The translations under genes and the position numbers were made by a program. Positions 7,245-16,458 of a stretch of 35,458 nt of DNA are shown piece after piece. The DNA lies in NCBI GenBank assembly GCA_000431515.1, contig HF991313.1, positions 3,625-39,082 of the forward strand. The letters run 5' to 3'. How positions within the stretch are numbered: position 1 is the stretch's first letter; each line of letters begins with the position of its first letter. The stretch comes from Clostridium sp. CAG:632. Lineage in GTDB: Bacteria; Bacillota; Clostridia; Lachnospirales; Lachnospiraceae. The notes under the pieces were generated by a model. The model saw only the letters and a list, made by a program, of their open reading frames with translations, was not told where the DNA came from and did no database searches.

Positions 7245-9656
7245 ATGAAGATATATATTGATGTTACCAATTTGCTTAGAGTTGATTTCCTGACCGGGAT
7301 TCAGAGAGTCGTCAGGGAAGTTGTTCTTCGTATGATCCGGAACCGGAAGCTGGATATCGTATTACTGAATTATCATGATGGCTATAAGGAATTTCAGATC
7401 ATTGATGCGCAGAAGTTTATGGATTATTTTTCAAATGGGATTGGTTCCAAGGATGAATTGGTGACTGAACAACGGGTGAATCCGGTCAATATGCAGCCGG
7501 GAACTGTCTTTTTCGATATTGATGGTGTATGGAGCCTGTCCTTAAAACGGAGTCATCTGCTTCCGATTCTGAAAGCAAACGGTGTGAAGCTTGTGGTATA
7601 TGTGTATGACATTATTCCGATTACGCATCCGCAGTTCTGCCATGAACAGACTGTCTATAATTTCATGACTTATATAGGGGCATATCTGCAATGCGCGGAT
7701 CTGATCATTGCATCCGCACAGAGTACATTGGATGAGATTGATAAATTATTGGAACAGTTGAATCTGCCTAAGATCCCGGGCAAGGTATCATGGCTCGGTT
7801 CAGATTTTAATATTAAGAACTCAGATGATACAGAGATTAATCCGGAGGCTGTTGATGCGGTGGCAGCAGGCAGATATGTTCTGATGGTCGGTACGATCGA
7901 ACCGCGTAAGAATCATGCGCTGGTGCTGGAGGCATTTGAACATGCTTTGTTTGAACGGGGTATAAATCTGATTTTTGCGGGACGGATCGGCTGGAATGTG
8001 CAGGCATTTGAGAAGAAAATAGAGGGACATCCGAAAAGAAACCGGCAGCTGTTTCATTTAAGCGGTATGAATGATGCGACAATAGATTATCTGTATCGAA
8101 ATGCATTCTGTGTTGCATTTCCAACCTTTAATGAAGGGTTTGGTCTGCCGATCATTGAAGCATTTCAGAGAGGAACTCCGGTTCTGGCATCCGACATCCC
8201 GATCCTCAGGGAAGTAGGAGGAGAGCTTTGTGATTACTTTGATCCGAATTCATGGGAGAGCTTTGCCGATACCTGTATGTCATGGGTGGAGAATGCAGAG
8301 CGGTATGAAGAGGTAAAGAGGAAGGTTGCGAAGTACCAGCCTGTATCCTGGGATACGGTTACGGAGAAGATAGAGAATGCACTTGAGACCATGAAGGTGG
8401 AATATCCTTATCCGATACCGGAGAAGATAAAGCAGATGGTATATCTGACCGCACGTTCTGAGGATTTGCTGGAAACACTGCCATATATGGAAGCATTTAT
8501 GCCATTTATTGAAGAACTGGTAATCTGTTGTCCGGATTCCATGGTGGAGATTATGAAAAAAGAATATCATGGCAGATTTCGATTGCAATATCTGACAGAT
8601 TCACAGGTGTTAAATGGAGCAGAATTGCCGGAGGATCATTCCAAACGTAATTTCTTCCTGCGGTGCCTGGCAATGAAGTCGGATTTGATTGACGATGTGT
8701 TTATTATGGCAGATGATGATTATCGACCGCTCCATCTGATCGATCAGGATGTTTTCATAAAAAACGGAAAATTCTGTGGATATTATTGTTATCATTTGCA
8801 GAACTGGAAAGGAGATCAGAATCATTACTCATCCTTTGATCATTGTATGTTCCGCACCAGACAGTTCCTGCAGGAACAGGGATATTCTACATGGATGTAT
8901 GAATCGCATATGCCACAGGCAATCGACAAGCGGGTTTATCAGGAGATTCTTGAAAAACATCCGGATATTGAGACAAAGGGATATAGTGAATGGAGTATCT
9001 TTTTTAACTATGTGAATACAATTTATCCGGGACAGGTGGAGAACCTTCCTTTTGTGGTCATGAGCTGGCCGGGAAGCTGCGGAGCCTGGGATTTAGAGGT
9101 ATTTCCAAAAGAATATATCTTTGAGAATTATTATCGGGAATTATATGAACCGGGGGAGATTTTTGAACAGTATTCTAAAGACTATTATGCCGGAACGGAG
9201 ATGGAGAACCGGAAGAAGGTTACTGATTATATGAATTATCATAATGCACATAGTCAGATACGGGCAATGTTCCAGGCATATCGTGCAAATTATGAGATGA
9301 TATATGGAGAATATCCGACATTTGCTTTGAGCTTTACTGCAGAAGGCTGCACGATCCGTCTGCCACAGTATATTGGAATTGGTGAGGAAGCATTTACCAG
9401 AATTCCATTCCTGATTCAGAACGAGATTGGATTGGAAGAGGCGGAGATCACATATCGTTATATTGATGTACAGGGCAATGAGATCGTTACCGGTGCTGAG
9501 ATGAATATGGCATTGGATCAGAAAGAACTGGAGATTCCGGTACGGGGTATCTGGGGCGGCATGAAGGGTATTTTTGAGTTGGAGGTACGATATCGGGGGC
9601 AGATATTTAGCAGACGTACGAAGCTTTGTATAATGAAGAAAGGACTGGAAGCATGA
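7245..9656 (+). CDS. GT4-family glycosyltransferase fused to a Stealth-like domain
   Basis: An 803-residue multidomain cytoplasmic protein. Residues 1 to about 385 are a GT-B glycosyltransferase of family GT4: donor-site motif MVGTIEPRKNH near residues 210-220, then the E-x7-E motif EGFGLPIIE with Glu297 and Glu305. The second part, about 390-680, is not GT4. It contains ADDDYRPL with Asp490-492 and, about 60 residues later, ESHMPQAIDKRVYQEI with His555. This order (DDD, then HxP, then acidic and aromatic residues) recalls Stealth hexose-1-phosphate transferases of capsule and teichoic-type polymers. The last 110 residues look beta-rich. Fusion would allow one chain to add two linkages. The gene follows the DUF4214-like gene by 3 bases and overlaps the next by 4. 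GT4 is firm; the Stealth link is by eye only. Confidence 0.8.
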   Translation: MKIYIDVTNLLRVDFLTGIQRVVREVVLRMIRNRKLDIVLLNYHDGYKEFQIIDAQKFMDYFSNGIGSKDELVTEQRVNPVNMQPGTVFFDIDGVWSLSLKRSHLLPILKANGVKLVVYVYDIIPITHPQFCHEQTVYNFMTYIGAYLQCADLIIASAQSTLDEIDKLLEQLNLPKIPGKVSWLGSDFNIKNSDDTEINPEAVDAVAAGRYVLMVGTIEPRKNHALVLEAFEHALFERGINLIFAGRIGWNVQAFEKKIEGHPKRNRQLFHLSGMNDATIDYLYRNAFCVAFPTFNEGFGLPIIEAFQRGTPVLASDIPILREVGGELCDYFDPNSWESFADTCMSWVENAERYEEVKRKVAKYQPVSWDTVTEKIENALETMKVEYPYPIPEKIKQMVYLTARSEDLLETLPYMEAFMPFIEELVICCPDSMVEIMKKEYHGRFRLQYLTDSQVLNGAELPEDHSKRNFFLRCLAMKSDLIDDVFIMADDDYRPLHLIDQDVFIKNGKFCGYYCYHLQNWKGDQNHYSSFDHCMFRTRQFLQEQGYSTWMYESHMPQAIDKRVYQEILEKHPDIETKGYSEWSIFFNYVNTIYPGQVENLPFVVMSWPGSCGAWDLEVFPKEYIFENYYRELYEPGEIFEQYSKDYYAGTEMENRKKVTDYMNYHNAHSQIRAMFQAYRANYEMIYGEYPTFALSFTAEGCTIRLPQYIGIGEEAFTRIPFLIQNEIGLEEAEITYRYIDVQGNEIVTGAEMNMALDQKELEIPVRGIWGGMKGIFELEVRYRGQIFSRRTKLCIMKKGLEA

Positions 9657-11401
9657 AAGCAGAAACAGGCAAGCGGGTACAGCAGGTAGCTGGGTATGTT
9701 TTTGTGATACTGGTAACCGGAATTTTATTATATCGCCTTCTGGGATTGTCCGGGCTTGATATAGTCAGATATCCAATCAATTATAGCAGTGGTGGCGATA
9801 GCTGGACCGGCATGGCAACAGTGAAATCCATGGCAGATAATGGATGGATCTATAATAATGCATTTCTTGGAGCACCGGATGGCGCAAAATATTATGATGC
9901 AACGACAATGGAACTGGTGTTAAATGCGATGGAGCAGGTGTTGGTTTGGATAACCGGAAACTGGGTGCTGGCATTTAATCTGTTTTATTTCAGCGGATAT
10001 TTTCTGGCGGGGGTGACTGCATATTATGCATTGAAGAAGCTGGATATATCCGGAGTGATCGCTGCACCGACAGCGGTTTTATATGCATTTGCACCATATC
10101 ACATGGCAAGGTCTACCGGTCATTTGTTTCTGGGAATGTACTTCATGGTTCCGATCATGGTCTTATTTCTGTTTCGGATGATGCAGGAAGAACAGCTGTT
10201 TCAGAAAGGGAAAAGAGGATTTCTGACAGCCGGGAATGTTATGAAGGTGATCACACTGATGATCATGGCACTGACTGGAATATATTATGCATTCTTTATG
10301 TGTTTCTTCCTGTGCGTGGTTATTCTGTGTAAGATTTTAAATGGTGAAGGAAGAAAAATACGTCAGCCGTTATTCGGCATCGGTGTGATTGTAGGAACCC
10401 TTCTGATCGGTGCGATCCCTAATCTGCTTTACTGGGCACAGAACGGAAAGTCACCGGCTCTTGCAAAAGGCGGAGAAGGGGCGGAAATTTATGGACTGAA
10501 AATCATACAGTTATTGCTGCCGATCAAGGGACATCGGCGGGAAGTACTTATGCGTTTGCGGAATCTGTATGATAGTGCATATCCGTTGGTAAATGAGAAT
10601 GGAAGTGCATCTCTGGGACTATTTATGGCACTTGGATTTGTACTGCTGTGTCTAGTGCTCTTTGTTGGAAGGAAAAGACTGAAAGAGCAGGGTAATATAA
10701 GAATTGCGGCAACATTGAACCTGGCTGCGGTTTTATTTGGAACAATCGGCGGATTTGCGGTTATTCTGTCGTTTATTACGGGTTCCATCCGGTGTTACAA
10801 TCGTTTTTCCATATTTATTGCCATGTTTTCACTGATCGCGATCGATACGGTGTTACAATGGATCCGAGTGAAATGGTTTCAGGGACGGAAATGGAAACAG
10901 ATACTTTTTGCGGGTGGGATGCTGATCATTCTGTCCGGCGGTATTTATGACCAGACGGTGCCAAGAAGTCCGGAAACACATACGGTATCGGAACAGATAT
11001 ATGATGCGGATGATGCATTTATAAAACAGATTGAGGCGGTGGAAGAACCGGGAGCCATGATTTATCAGCTTCCATATATGAAATATCCGGAAAATGGCGG
11101 TATCCAGCAATTGATGGATTATGGACTGCTGGTAGGATATCTGCATTCAGACACCTTAAAATGGTCTTATGGTGCGCCGAGTGAAAGAGAAACCGATATA
11201 TGGATGCGGGAACTGAATGAGAAGCCGCTTACAGAGCAGATAGATATGATTCGGGAAAAAGGATTTTCCGGTATTTACATTGACTGGAATGCATATCTTC
11301 CGGATGAACGGGTTGCCATGGAATCAATATTGGAAACTGAGACAGGGACAACACCGCTCCTGCATGAAGACGGAATGAAAGCTTATTACAGCTTTAAATA
11401 A
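9653..11401 (+). CDS. Multi-spanning GT-C-like glycosyltransferase or YfhO-like membrane protein
   Basis: Starting from the ATG at 9653, which overlaps the previous stop as ATGA, it has 582 residues; a TTG at 9626 is in frame but lacks support. There is a first helix near 8-28, an acidic outer loop (YSSGGDSWTGM) as in GT-C enzymes, about ten further helices up to residue about 435, and a C-terminal soluble domain of some 140 residues ending in GMKAYYSFK. This layout is shared by YfhO-like and other lipid-sugar-dependent GT-C transferases, which move a sugar from polyprenyl phosphate onto a glycan or lipid outside the membrane. The substrate cannot be read from sequence. Its place in the operon supports a role in surface-glycan assembly or decoration. 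Confidence 0.7.
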   Translation: MKAETGKRVQQVAGYVFVILVTGILLYRLLGLSGLDIVRYPINYSSGGDSWTGMATVKSMADNGWIYNNAFLGAPDGAKYYDATTMELVLNAMEQVLVWITGNWVLAFNLFYFSGYFLAGVTAYYALKKLDISGVIAAPTAVLYAFAPYHMARSTGHLFLGMYFMVPIMVLFLFRMMQEEQLFQKGKRGFLTAGNVMKVITLMIMALTGIYYAFFMCFFLCVVILCKILNGEGRKIRQPLFGIGVIVGTLLIGAIPNLLYWAQNGKSPALAKGGEGAEIYGLKIIQLLLPIKGHRREVLMRLRNLYDSAYPLVNENGSASLGLFMALGFVLLCLVLFVGRKRLKEQGNIRIAATLNLAAVLFGTIGGFAVILSFITGSIRCYNRFSIFIAMFSLIAIDTVLQWIRVKWFQGRKWKQILFAGGMLIILSGGIYDQTVPRSPETHTVSEQIYDADDAFIKQIEAVEEPGAMIYQLPYMKYPENGGIQQLMDYGLLVGYLHSDTLKWSYGAPSERETDIWMRELNEKPLTEQIDMIREKGFSGIYIDWNAYLPDERVAMESILETETGTTPLLHEDGMKAYYSFK

Positions 11402-11454
11402 AAACATCGAAAATAATAATTGTAAGATAAATTCACAGAGAAGAGGAGCATACA

Positions 11455-13668
11455 ATGAGAAAAAGAAAGAATCAGATTTTGGCAGCGGTATTAAGTGCAA
11501 CACTGATACTGTCAGCCACAGGAATCAACAGTACATATGCGCAGGAGACAGGGGCATCGGACGTAGTGACGGAATTACTGTCTCAGGATCAGACGGTGGA
11601 TGAAACGGCAATTGATCAGATCAAGGCGGTTCTGTTTAATTGTACAGACCATGGCCTTCGGGAATTTCCGGGTGGAAAGGATATAGGTATCACTTTATAT
11701 TCCGGACAACAGTTGGTTTTATTATCCTATGTAATTGCGGAAGACGGTAGTGGTTGGTATCAGGTGTCAGTAGCATTGGATGGAACTGTTTATGAAGGGT
11801 ATATCGAAGAAGCATATGTTCTGTGTACCGCAGAAAACTATCAGGAAAAGCTTCCGGTAGAGGATTTGGTTGAACAGGCACGGATTCATGCAGTATCAGA
11901 TACAGAGGGAGATGCAGAGGAAACAAATACGAAGGCTTCGGAAAAAATAACAGGGCTGGATACAAAGGCACAGGCAGTAAACGCAGACTTTGAAACTTCG
12001 ATTGCTGCATTTCCGGAAAGCTATAAGACCAGTCTTCGTGCACTTCATGCAGCACATCCGAACTGGGTGTTTGTTCCGCAGATTACGAATATTGACTGGG
12101 ATACTTTTATTGCGGCGGAGATGACACCGGAGCGGAGTCTGGTGCCAAGGAGTATGGATGATTCTTATAAGGGAAAGCAATCCTGGGCATATGATCCGAT
12201 CACCGGAGAGTATAAGGGCCTGAGCGGCTATAACTGGGTACAGGCATCAGAGGCTGCGGTTATGTATTATGCAGATCCGAGAAACTTTCTGACGGAGGAT
12301 TCGATCTTTCAGTTTGAACTTCTGACTTATAACAGCAATTACCAGACGGAAGCAGGCGTAGAGGCGATTATAAACGGAACTTTCATGTCACATGCACAGA
12401 TGGCAGATGATGTGGTTACATATGCGAAAGCATTCTGCCTTGCCGGTGCACAGACGAATGTCAGTCCGTTTATGTTGGCAGCAAGGGTACGGCAGGAACA
12501 GGGGGCAGCAGGAACCTCGCCACTGATTTCCGGACTTTATCCGGGCTATGAGGGATATTATAATTTCTTCAATATTCAGGCTTTTGGAACAACAGAGACC
12601 GAGATCTATGTGAACGGATTAAACTACGCAAAAGCGCATGGCTGGAATACCAGATATAACAGTATTGCAGGCGGTGCCAGTATATTAAGCGGAAATTATA
12701 TTTCAAAAGGTCAGGATACCCTGTATCTGCAGAAGTTTGATGTGGATGATTCCTATTATGGATTATTTTCCCATCAGTACATGCAGAATATTCTGGGGGC
12801 ATTAAACGAAGGAAAGACAGCTTATTCTGTTTATTCCGGAATGAACATTCTGGATAATACATTTGTGTTCAAAATCCCGGTCTATAACAATATGCCGGTG
12901 GCGGCTTCTCCACGGCCGGATCTGGCAAAGGTAAATGAAAAAGAAGTAAAAGCATTTGTTACCAGACTGTATCGGAATATTCTGAAACGGAATGCGGATG
13001 AAGCGGGACTTTATTACTGGTATACATGCCTGGCAAATGGTGAGACGGCTGCGTCGGTGGTAGCCAAGTTTGTGAACAGTGATGAGTTTATAAAACAGAA
13101 GGCAACCGATGAAGATTATGTGGAACGTATGTATACAACGATGATGAACCGGAAAGCAGATGCGTCCGGCAAGGCATACTGGCTGGATGTATTAAAGGCA
13201 GGCTGCTCCAGAAAATATGTGCTGGCACAGTTTATCGGTTCTGCTGAATTTACATCTATCTGTGATAAATACGGTGTGGTTAAAGGGCAGATTACCCTGA
13301 CGGAAGGCAGAGATCATAATGTAGAGCTGACCAAGTATGTAGGCCGGTTGTATCAGACAGCTCTGAACAGAAAACCGGATACAAACGGATTGAATTATTG
13401 GACAGAGGCAATCTGGACAAAGACAAGAACTCCGTATGATGTGGCATCACAGTTCATTAATTCGCAGGAGTTTACGAATAAGAAGTATTCGGATAAAGAA
13501 TATCTTACGATTCTCTACCTGACATTCTTTGACAGAGAACCGGATGCTGCCGGTTACAGCTATTGGCAGCAACAGTTAAAATCAGGTATGAGCAGAGATA
13601 AGGTTTTGAAGAACTTTGCTTACTCGGATGAGTTTAAGAAATTAACAGAAGGCTATGGATTGAAGTAG
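11455..13668 (+). CDS. Secreted GH73 beta-N-acetylglucosaminidase with SH3-like and DUF4214 repeats
   Basis: A 737-residue secreted protein: signal peptide to about Ala29 (STYA-QE), then an SH3-like segment around residues 60-125 (WYQVSVALDGTVYEGYIEEAYV). The Clostridia-type glucosaminidase follows at about 180-470, opening with PESYKTSLRALHAAHPNWVF. The likely catalytic acid is Glu348 in ARVRQEQGA. Residues about 496-735 hold four DUF4214-type units (LYRNILKRNADEAGLYYW and so on). It would cut the GlcNAc-MurNAc backbone of peptidoglycan. It lies between two GT-C-like genes in the same orientation, with a GAGGAG site before the ATG and short gaps of about 50 bases on both sides. Sharing the C-terminal repeat with the amidase at 4426 suggests both hydrolases are held at the same surface structure. 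Confidence 0.88.
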   Translation: MRKRKNQILAAVLSATLILSATGINSTYAQETGASDVVTELLSQDQTVDETAIDQIKAVLFNCTDHGLREFPGGKDIGITLYSGQQLVLLSYVIAEDGSGWYQVSVALDGTVYEGYIEEAYVLCTAENYQEKLPVEDLVEQARIHAVSDTEGDAEETNTKASEKITGLDTKAQAVNADFETSIAAFPESYKTSLRALHAAHPNWVFVPQITNIDWDTFIAAEMTPERSLVPRSMDDSYKGKQSWAYDPITGEYKGLSGYNWVQASEAAVMYYADPRNFLTEDSIFQFELLTYNSNYQTEAGVEAIINGTFMSHAQMADDVVTYAKAFCLAGAQTNVSPFMLAARVRQEQGAAGTSPLISGLYPGYEGYYNFFNIQAFGTTETEIYVNGLNYAKAHGWNTRYNSIAGGASILSGNYISKGQDTLYLQKFDVDDSYYGLFSHQYMQNILGALNEGKTAYSVYSGMNILDNTFVFKIPVYNNMPVAASPRPDLAKVNEKEVKAFVTRLYRNILKRNADEAGLYYWYTCLANGETAASVVAKFVNSDEFIKQKATDEDYVERMYTTMMNRKADASGKAYWLDVLKAGCSRKYVLAQFIGSAEFTSICDKYGVVKGQITLTEGRDHNVELTKYVGRLYQTALNRKPDTNGLNYWTEAIWTKTRTPYDVASQFINSQEFTNKKYSDKEYLTILYLTFFDREPDAAGYSYWQQQLKSGMSRDKVLKNFAYSDEFKKLTEGYGLK

Positions 13669-13718
13669 ACGGGAGCGGAGTACAGGCAATTCAGAGACGA
13701 AGAAGGGTAACAGTACAA

Positions 13719-15560
13719 ATGAGGACAATGCGGGGAACAAAGAAAAAAGGAAACCTTATAAATGGCAGGGATATTGCGATGCAGATCGCAATATTCCTGT
13801 TTTATGTATGTGCTTTTTCGGTTATATTGACCAGTGGATTGTCGGCAGATGATATGTGGAACAGCAACATACAGGCAGCCTCTTATCTGGGTGGTCCGGG
13901 ACCGGTAAAGGTTATGCTTGGTCAGTGGAAGATGTGGCTGGAAGCCGGGCGGATATTTCCGTTTTCAAATTATGCGGCATTACTATTTGCGGCAATCCCG
14001 TCTGTCCCGGCATACAAGGGATGTATTATCTTTATGACCTGGCTGAGCAACCGGATGGTCGGTCTATGTATTGAGAAACTGACAGAGTCAAAAGGTCTTT
14101 CAGTGTTATACATGCTGTTATTTCCGGTTTTGATCCAGATGACACCGGAATTTGACAGTGGTCTATATTGCTATCATATGTTGATCCAGTTGGTTGTGTT
14201 TTGGTGCTTTCTTGCATTATGGATGCAGCTCCGTTATCTAGATACCGAAAAGAAACGGTATGCAGTGGGAAGTACGATAGCATTTTTTCTGGCACTTGGA
14301 ACCTATGAAGTGGCATTTCCGTTCCTGCTGGTATTGATGTGGGTGACATTTCGTATATGCGGATCCATACGGAACGGTATACGGAAATTGATTCCGCAGC
14401 TGGTTCTGTTTTTCGGAATGCTATCGGCGAACGGAGCTTTGCGGTTGCTTGCTGCGGGGCAGGCATATCATGGAGTGGCAGTCAATTTGCAATGGAATGC
14501 GGTTTTGCTTACATGGTTAAAACAGTGTTCCACCTGTATTCCGCTGGGACGGTATATTTGTTCTTTCTTAAAAGAATGCAGACCGTATTCGGAGGTCTAT
14601 CCGTATACGATCCGGGAGATATTCAGCTGGCTGCAGATATGGGATTATATTGCGGTCGGATTGCTGATTGGGTTGTGGATCTGGCTGGGACGGCATACAC
14701 AGAAGGAGTCTGCAATTTCAAAACAGAAACTATGGACAATGCTCATCGCCGGAGGTCTGGTATTTGTATTGCCGGGAATTCTGATTGCAGTATCCGCGAA
14801 ATATCAGCAGACAATCGCTTGGGCAGGCGGACATTTGCCTGCATATATGCAGACTACAGGATTTGTAATGATGCTGGCAGGCGGATATTGGAAACTGATA
14901 TCCGGAAAAGCAGGATGGAAACGAAAGCTGTTGGAAGCAGGAGGATTGGCGGCAGGAGTGCTTCTGCTGATTTTGAATATTTCAAGTGCCAGGGCAGGAG
15001 TGGAGTATATGAACCAGACGAAACGATATCCACAGGAAATGATAAAATCTGCTGCGGATGCCGGCTTTTTTGATATAGTGGAAGATGATAAAACAAAATA
15101 CGTATTTGGCGCAAATGGATATATCCATGATTCGCAGAATTCAATGGAATTTTATAGCAAGCTGACGGGAATGCGGATTTATGCCTGCACGGATGCAGAA
15201 GTGCTGGTGAATAGTAAAGGGGAGTGGAATGAAAAGAATCAATACGATTTGACAAGTGATAATGAAAGGGTATATTATGGGATTTTCAATTGGGCAAAAA
15301 GGGACTCCGGTCTGTTGTTGATGGGACCGTGTGCAAGGATACAGTCGGGAGAAGGCAGAGACTGTATTGAGTGGATGCGGTTGGAGAATCCGCAGATTTA
15401 CATACGAGGTGCATCGGAATCGGTCGTTCCCAAGGAATGGGAGATGGTAAGGAGTGGAGACGGATATGCAATTTATCAGCTGTATGGCAGCTATCAGGTC
15501 CGAAAAGAAATGGACAACTGGAAGGAATGGATTGTAATACAAGAGGGAAACAGTATATAA
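13719..15560 (+). CDS. Multi-spanning GT-C-like membrane protein
   Basis: A 613-residue protein with a first helix at about 24-42, then an outer loop with SADDMWNSN, an acidic pair where GT-C transferases carry catalytic acids. About ten more helices run to residue about 430. A soluble C-terminal part of some 180 residues follows, containing TKYVFGANGYIHDSQNSMEF. The family is not recognised beyond GT-C-like. The start at 13719 has AAGGG 11 bases before it; an ATG at 13728 preceded by GAGGA is an equally possible start, giving 610 residues. It is the last gene before the promoter of the CDP-sugar operon. A polymerase or side-branch transferase for the surface glycan is the most economical reading. 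Confidence 0.6.
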   Translation: MRTMRGTKKKGNLINGRDIAMQIAIFLFYVCAFSVILTSGLSADDMWNSNIQAASYLGGPGPVKVMLGQWKMWLEAGRIFPFSNYAALLFAAIPSVPAYKGCIIFMTWLSNRMVGLCIEKLTESKGLSVLYMLLFPVLIQMTPEFDSGLYCYHMLIQLVVFWCFLALWMQLRYLDTEKKRYAVGSTIAFFLALGTYEVAFPFLLVLMWVTFRICGSIRNGIRKLIPQLVLFFGMLSANGALRLLAAGQAYHGVAVNLQWNAVLLTWLKQCSTCIPLGRYICSFLKECRPYSEVYPYTIREIFSWLQIWDYIAVGLLIGLWIWLGRHTQKESAISKQKLWTMLIAGGLVFVLPGILIAVSAKYQQTIAWAGGHLPAYMQTTGFVMMLAGGYWKLISGKAGWKRKLLEAGGLAAGVLLLILNISSARAGVEYMNQTKRYPQEMIKSAADAGFFDIVEDDKTKYVFGANGYIHDSQNSMEFYSKLTGMRIYACTDAEVLVNSKGEWNEKNQYDLTSDNERVYYGIFNWAKRDSGLLLMGPCARIQSGEGRDCIEWMRLENPQIYIRGASESVVPKEWEMVRSGDGYAIYQLYGSYQVRKEMDNWKEWIVIQEGNSI

Positions 15561-15605
15561 ATTCTTAAAATTTGCTGATGAAAACAGGAAATCAGTAAAT
15601 CCTGG

Positions 15606-15634
15606 TTTACATGAAAAGTCAGATAGTGTAAAAT
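15606..15634 (+). promoter_or_regulatory. Sigma-A-type promoter of the CDP-sugar operon
   Basis: A -35 TTTACA (15606-15611) and -10 TAAAAT (15629-15634) with an ideal 17-base spacer. Transcription would begin near 15641, about 33 bases before the rfbF start. It is placed to drive rfbF through ugd, a run of same-strand genes with very short gaps. Confidence 0.65.
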
Positions 15635-15673
15635 AAATTAGATTAATATGTTAATTCATAGGAGGATTTGGGA

Positions 15674-16453
15674 ATGAAGGTTGTATTATTAGCCGGTGGT
15701 TTTGGAACCAGAATCAGTGAAGAGAGTTATTTAAAGCCGAAGCCAATGGTTGAAATCGGGGAAAAACCGATTCTATGGCATATCATGAAATATTATTCTT
15801 CGTTTGGATATAATGATTTTATCATCTGCTGTGGATATAAACAGCATGTGATAAAAGAGTGGTTCGCAGATTATTATCTGCATACCAGTGATATTACGTT
15901 TGATTTTACGGAGAATGGAGCCATGACTGTGCATAAGACCTATACAGAGCCGTGGAAAGTAACTCTGGTAGATACCGGACTGAATACCATGACCGGCGGA
16001 CGAGTAAAGCGGATCCGGAAATATGTTGGCAATGAACCGTTTATGCTGACCTATGGTGATGGTGTATCGAATGTTGATATTGATGCTCTGGTGAAGTTTC
16101 ATAAAGAACATGGTAAGATTGCAACCATGACGGCTGTCAATGTCGGACAGCAGTTTGGTGTTCTGGATATTGATGAGAATGGAACAATTCATAAATTCCG
16201 TGAGAAGCAGGATCGGGACGGCAGTGTGATCAATGGTGGTTACATGGTTCTGAATCCGGAAGTGTTTGATTATATCGAGGGAGATTCTACCGTATTTGAG
16301 AAGGCTCCGCTGGAGCGATTGGCGGCAGAAGGACAGTTGAAGGCGTACTTCCATGATGGTTTCTGGAAATGTATGGATACAACCAGAGATAAGAACCAGC
16401 TGGAGAAGATGCTGGCAGACGGAAATGCACCATGGAAAGTATGGGAGGAATAA
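15674..16453 (+). CDS. rfbF: Glucose-1-phosphate cytidylyltransferase
   Basis: A 259-residue nucleotidyltransferase, the usual length for RfbF. The N-terminal LAGGFGTRI at residues 6-14 and the following KPKPMVEIG are the signature. HDGFWKCMDTTRDK near the C-terminus is also typical of the cytidylyltransferase subgroup. It joins CTP and glucose-1-phosphate to give CDP-glucose and pyrophosphate, the first step to CDP-3,6-dideoxyhexoses. The start is the ATG at 15674, 8 bases after AGGAGG (15660-15665), rather than the upstream TTG. It opens the CDP-sugar operon and is followed 5 bases later by rfbG. Confidence 0.93.
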   Translation: MKVVLLAGGFGTRISEESYLKPKPMVEIGEKPILWHIMKYYSSFGYNDFIICCGYKQHVIKEWFADYYLHTSDITFDFTENGAMTVHKTYTEPWKVTLVDTGLNTMTGGRVKRIRKYVGNEPFMLTYGDGVSNVDIDALVKFHKEHGKIATMTAVNVGQQFGVLDIDENGTIHKFREKQDRDGSVINGGYMVLNPEVFDYIEGDSTVFEKAPLERLAAEGQLKAYFHDGFWKCMDTTRDKNQLEKMLADGNAPWKVWEE

Positions 16454-16458
16454 TCGGC

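Noticed and set aside
9626..9652. TTG start for the GT-C-like gene
   Set aside because: The ATG at 9653 forms an ATGA overlap with the previous stop, a common coupling arrangement; the TTG has no site.
15573..15610. Terminator between the 13719 gene and rfbF
   Set aside because: Only short 5-base-pair stems with alternative pairings and no U tract are present; a promoter is the clearer signal there.
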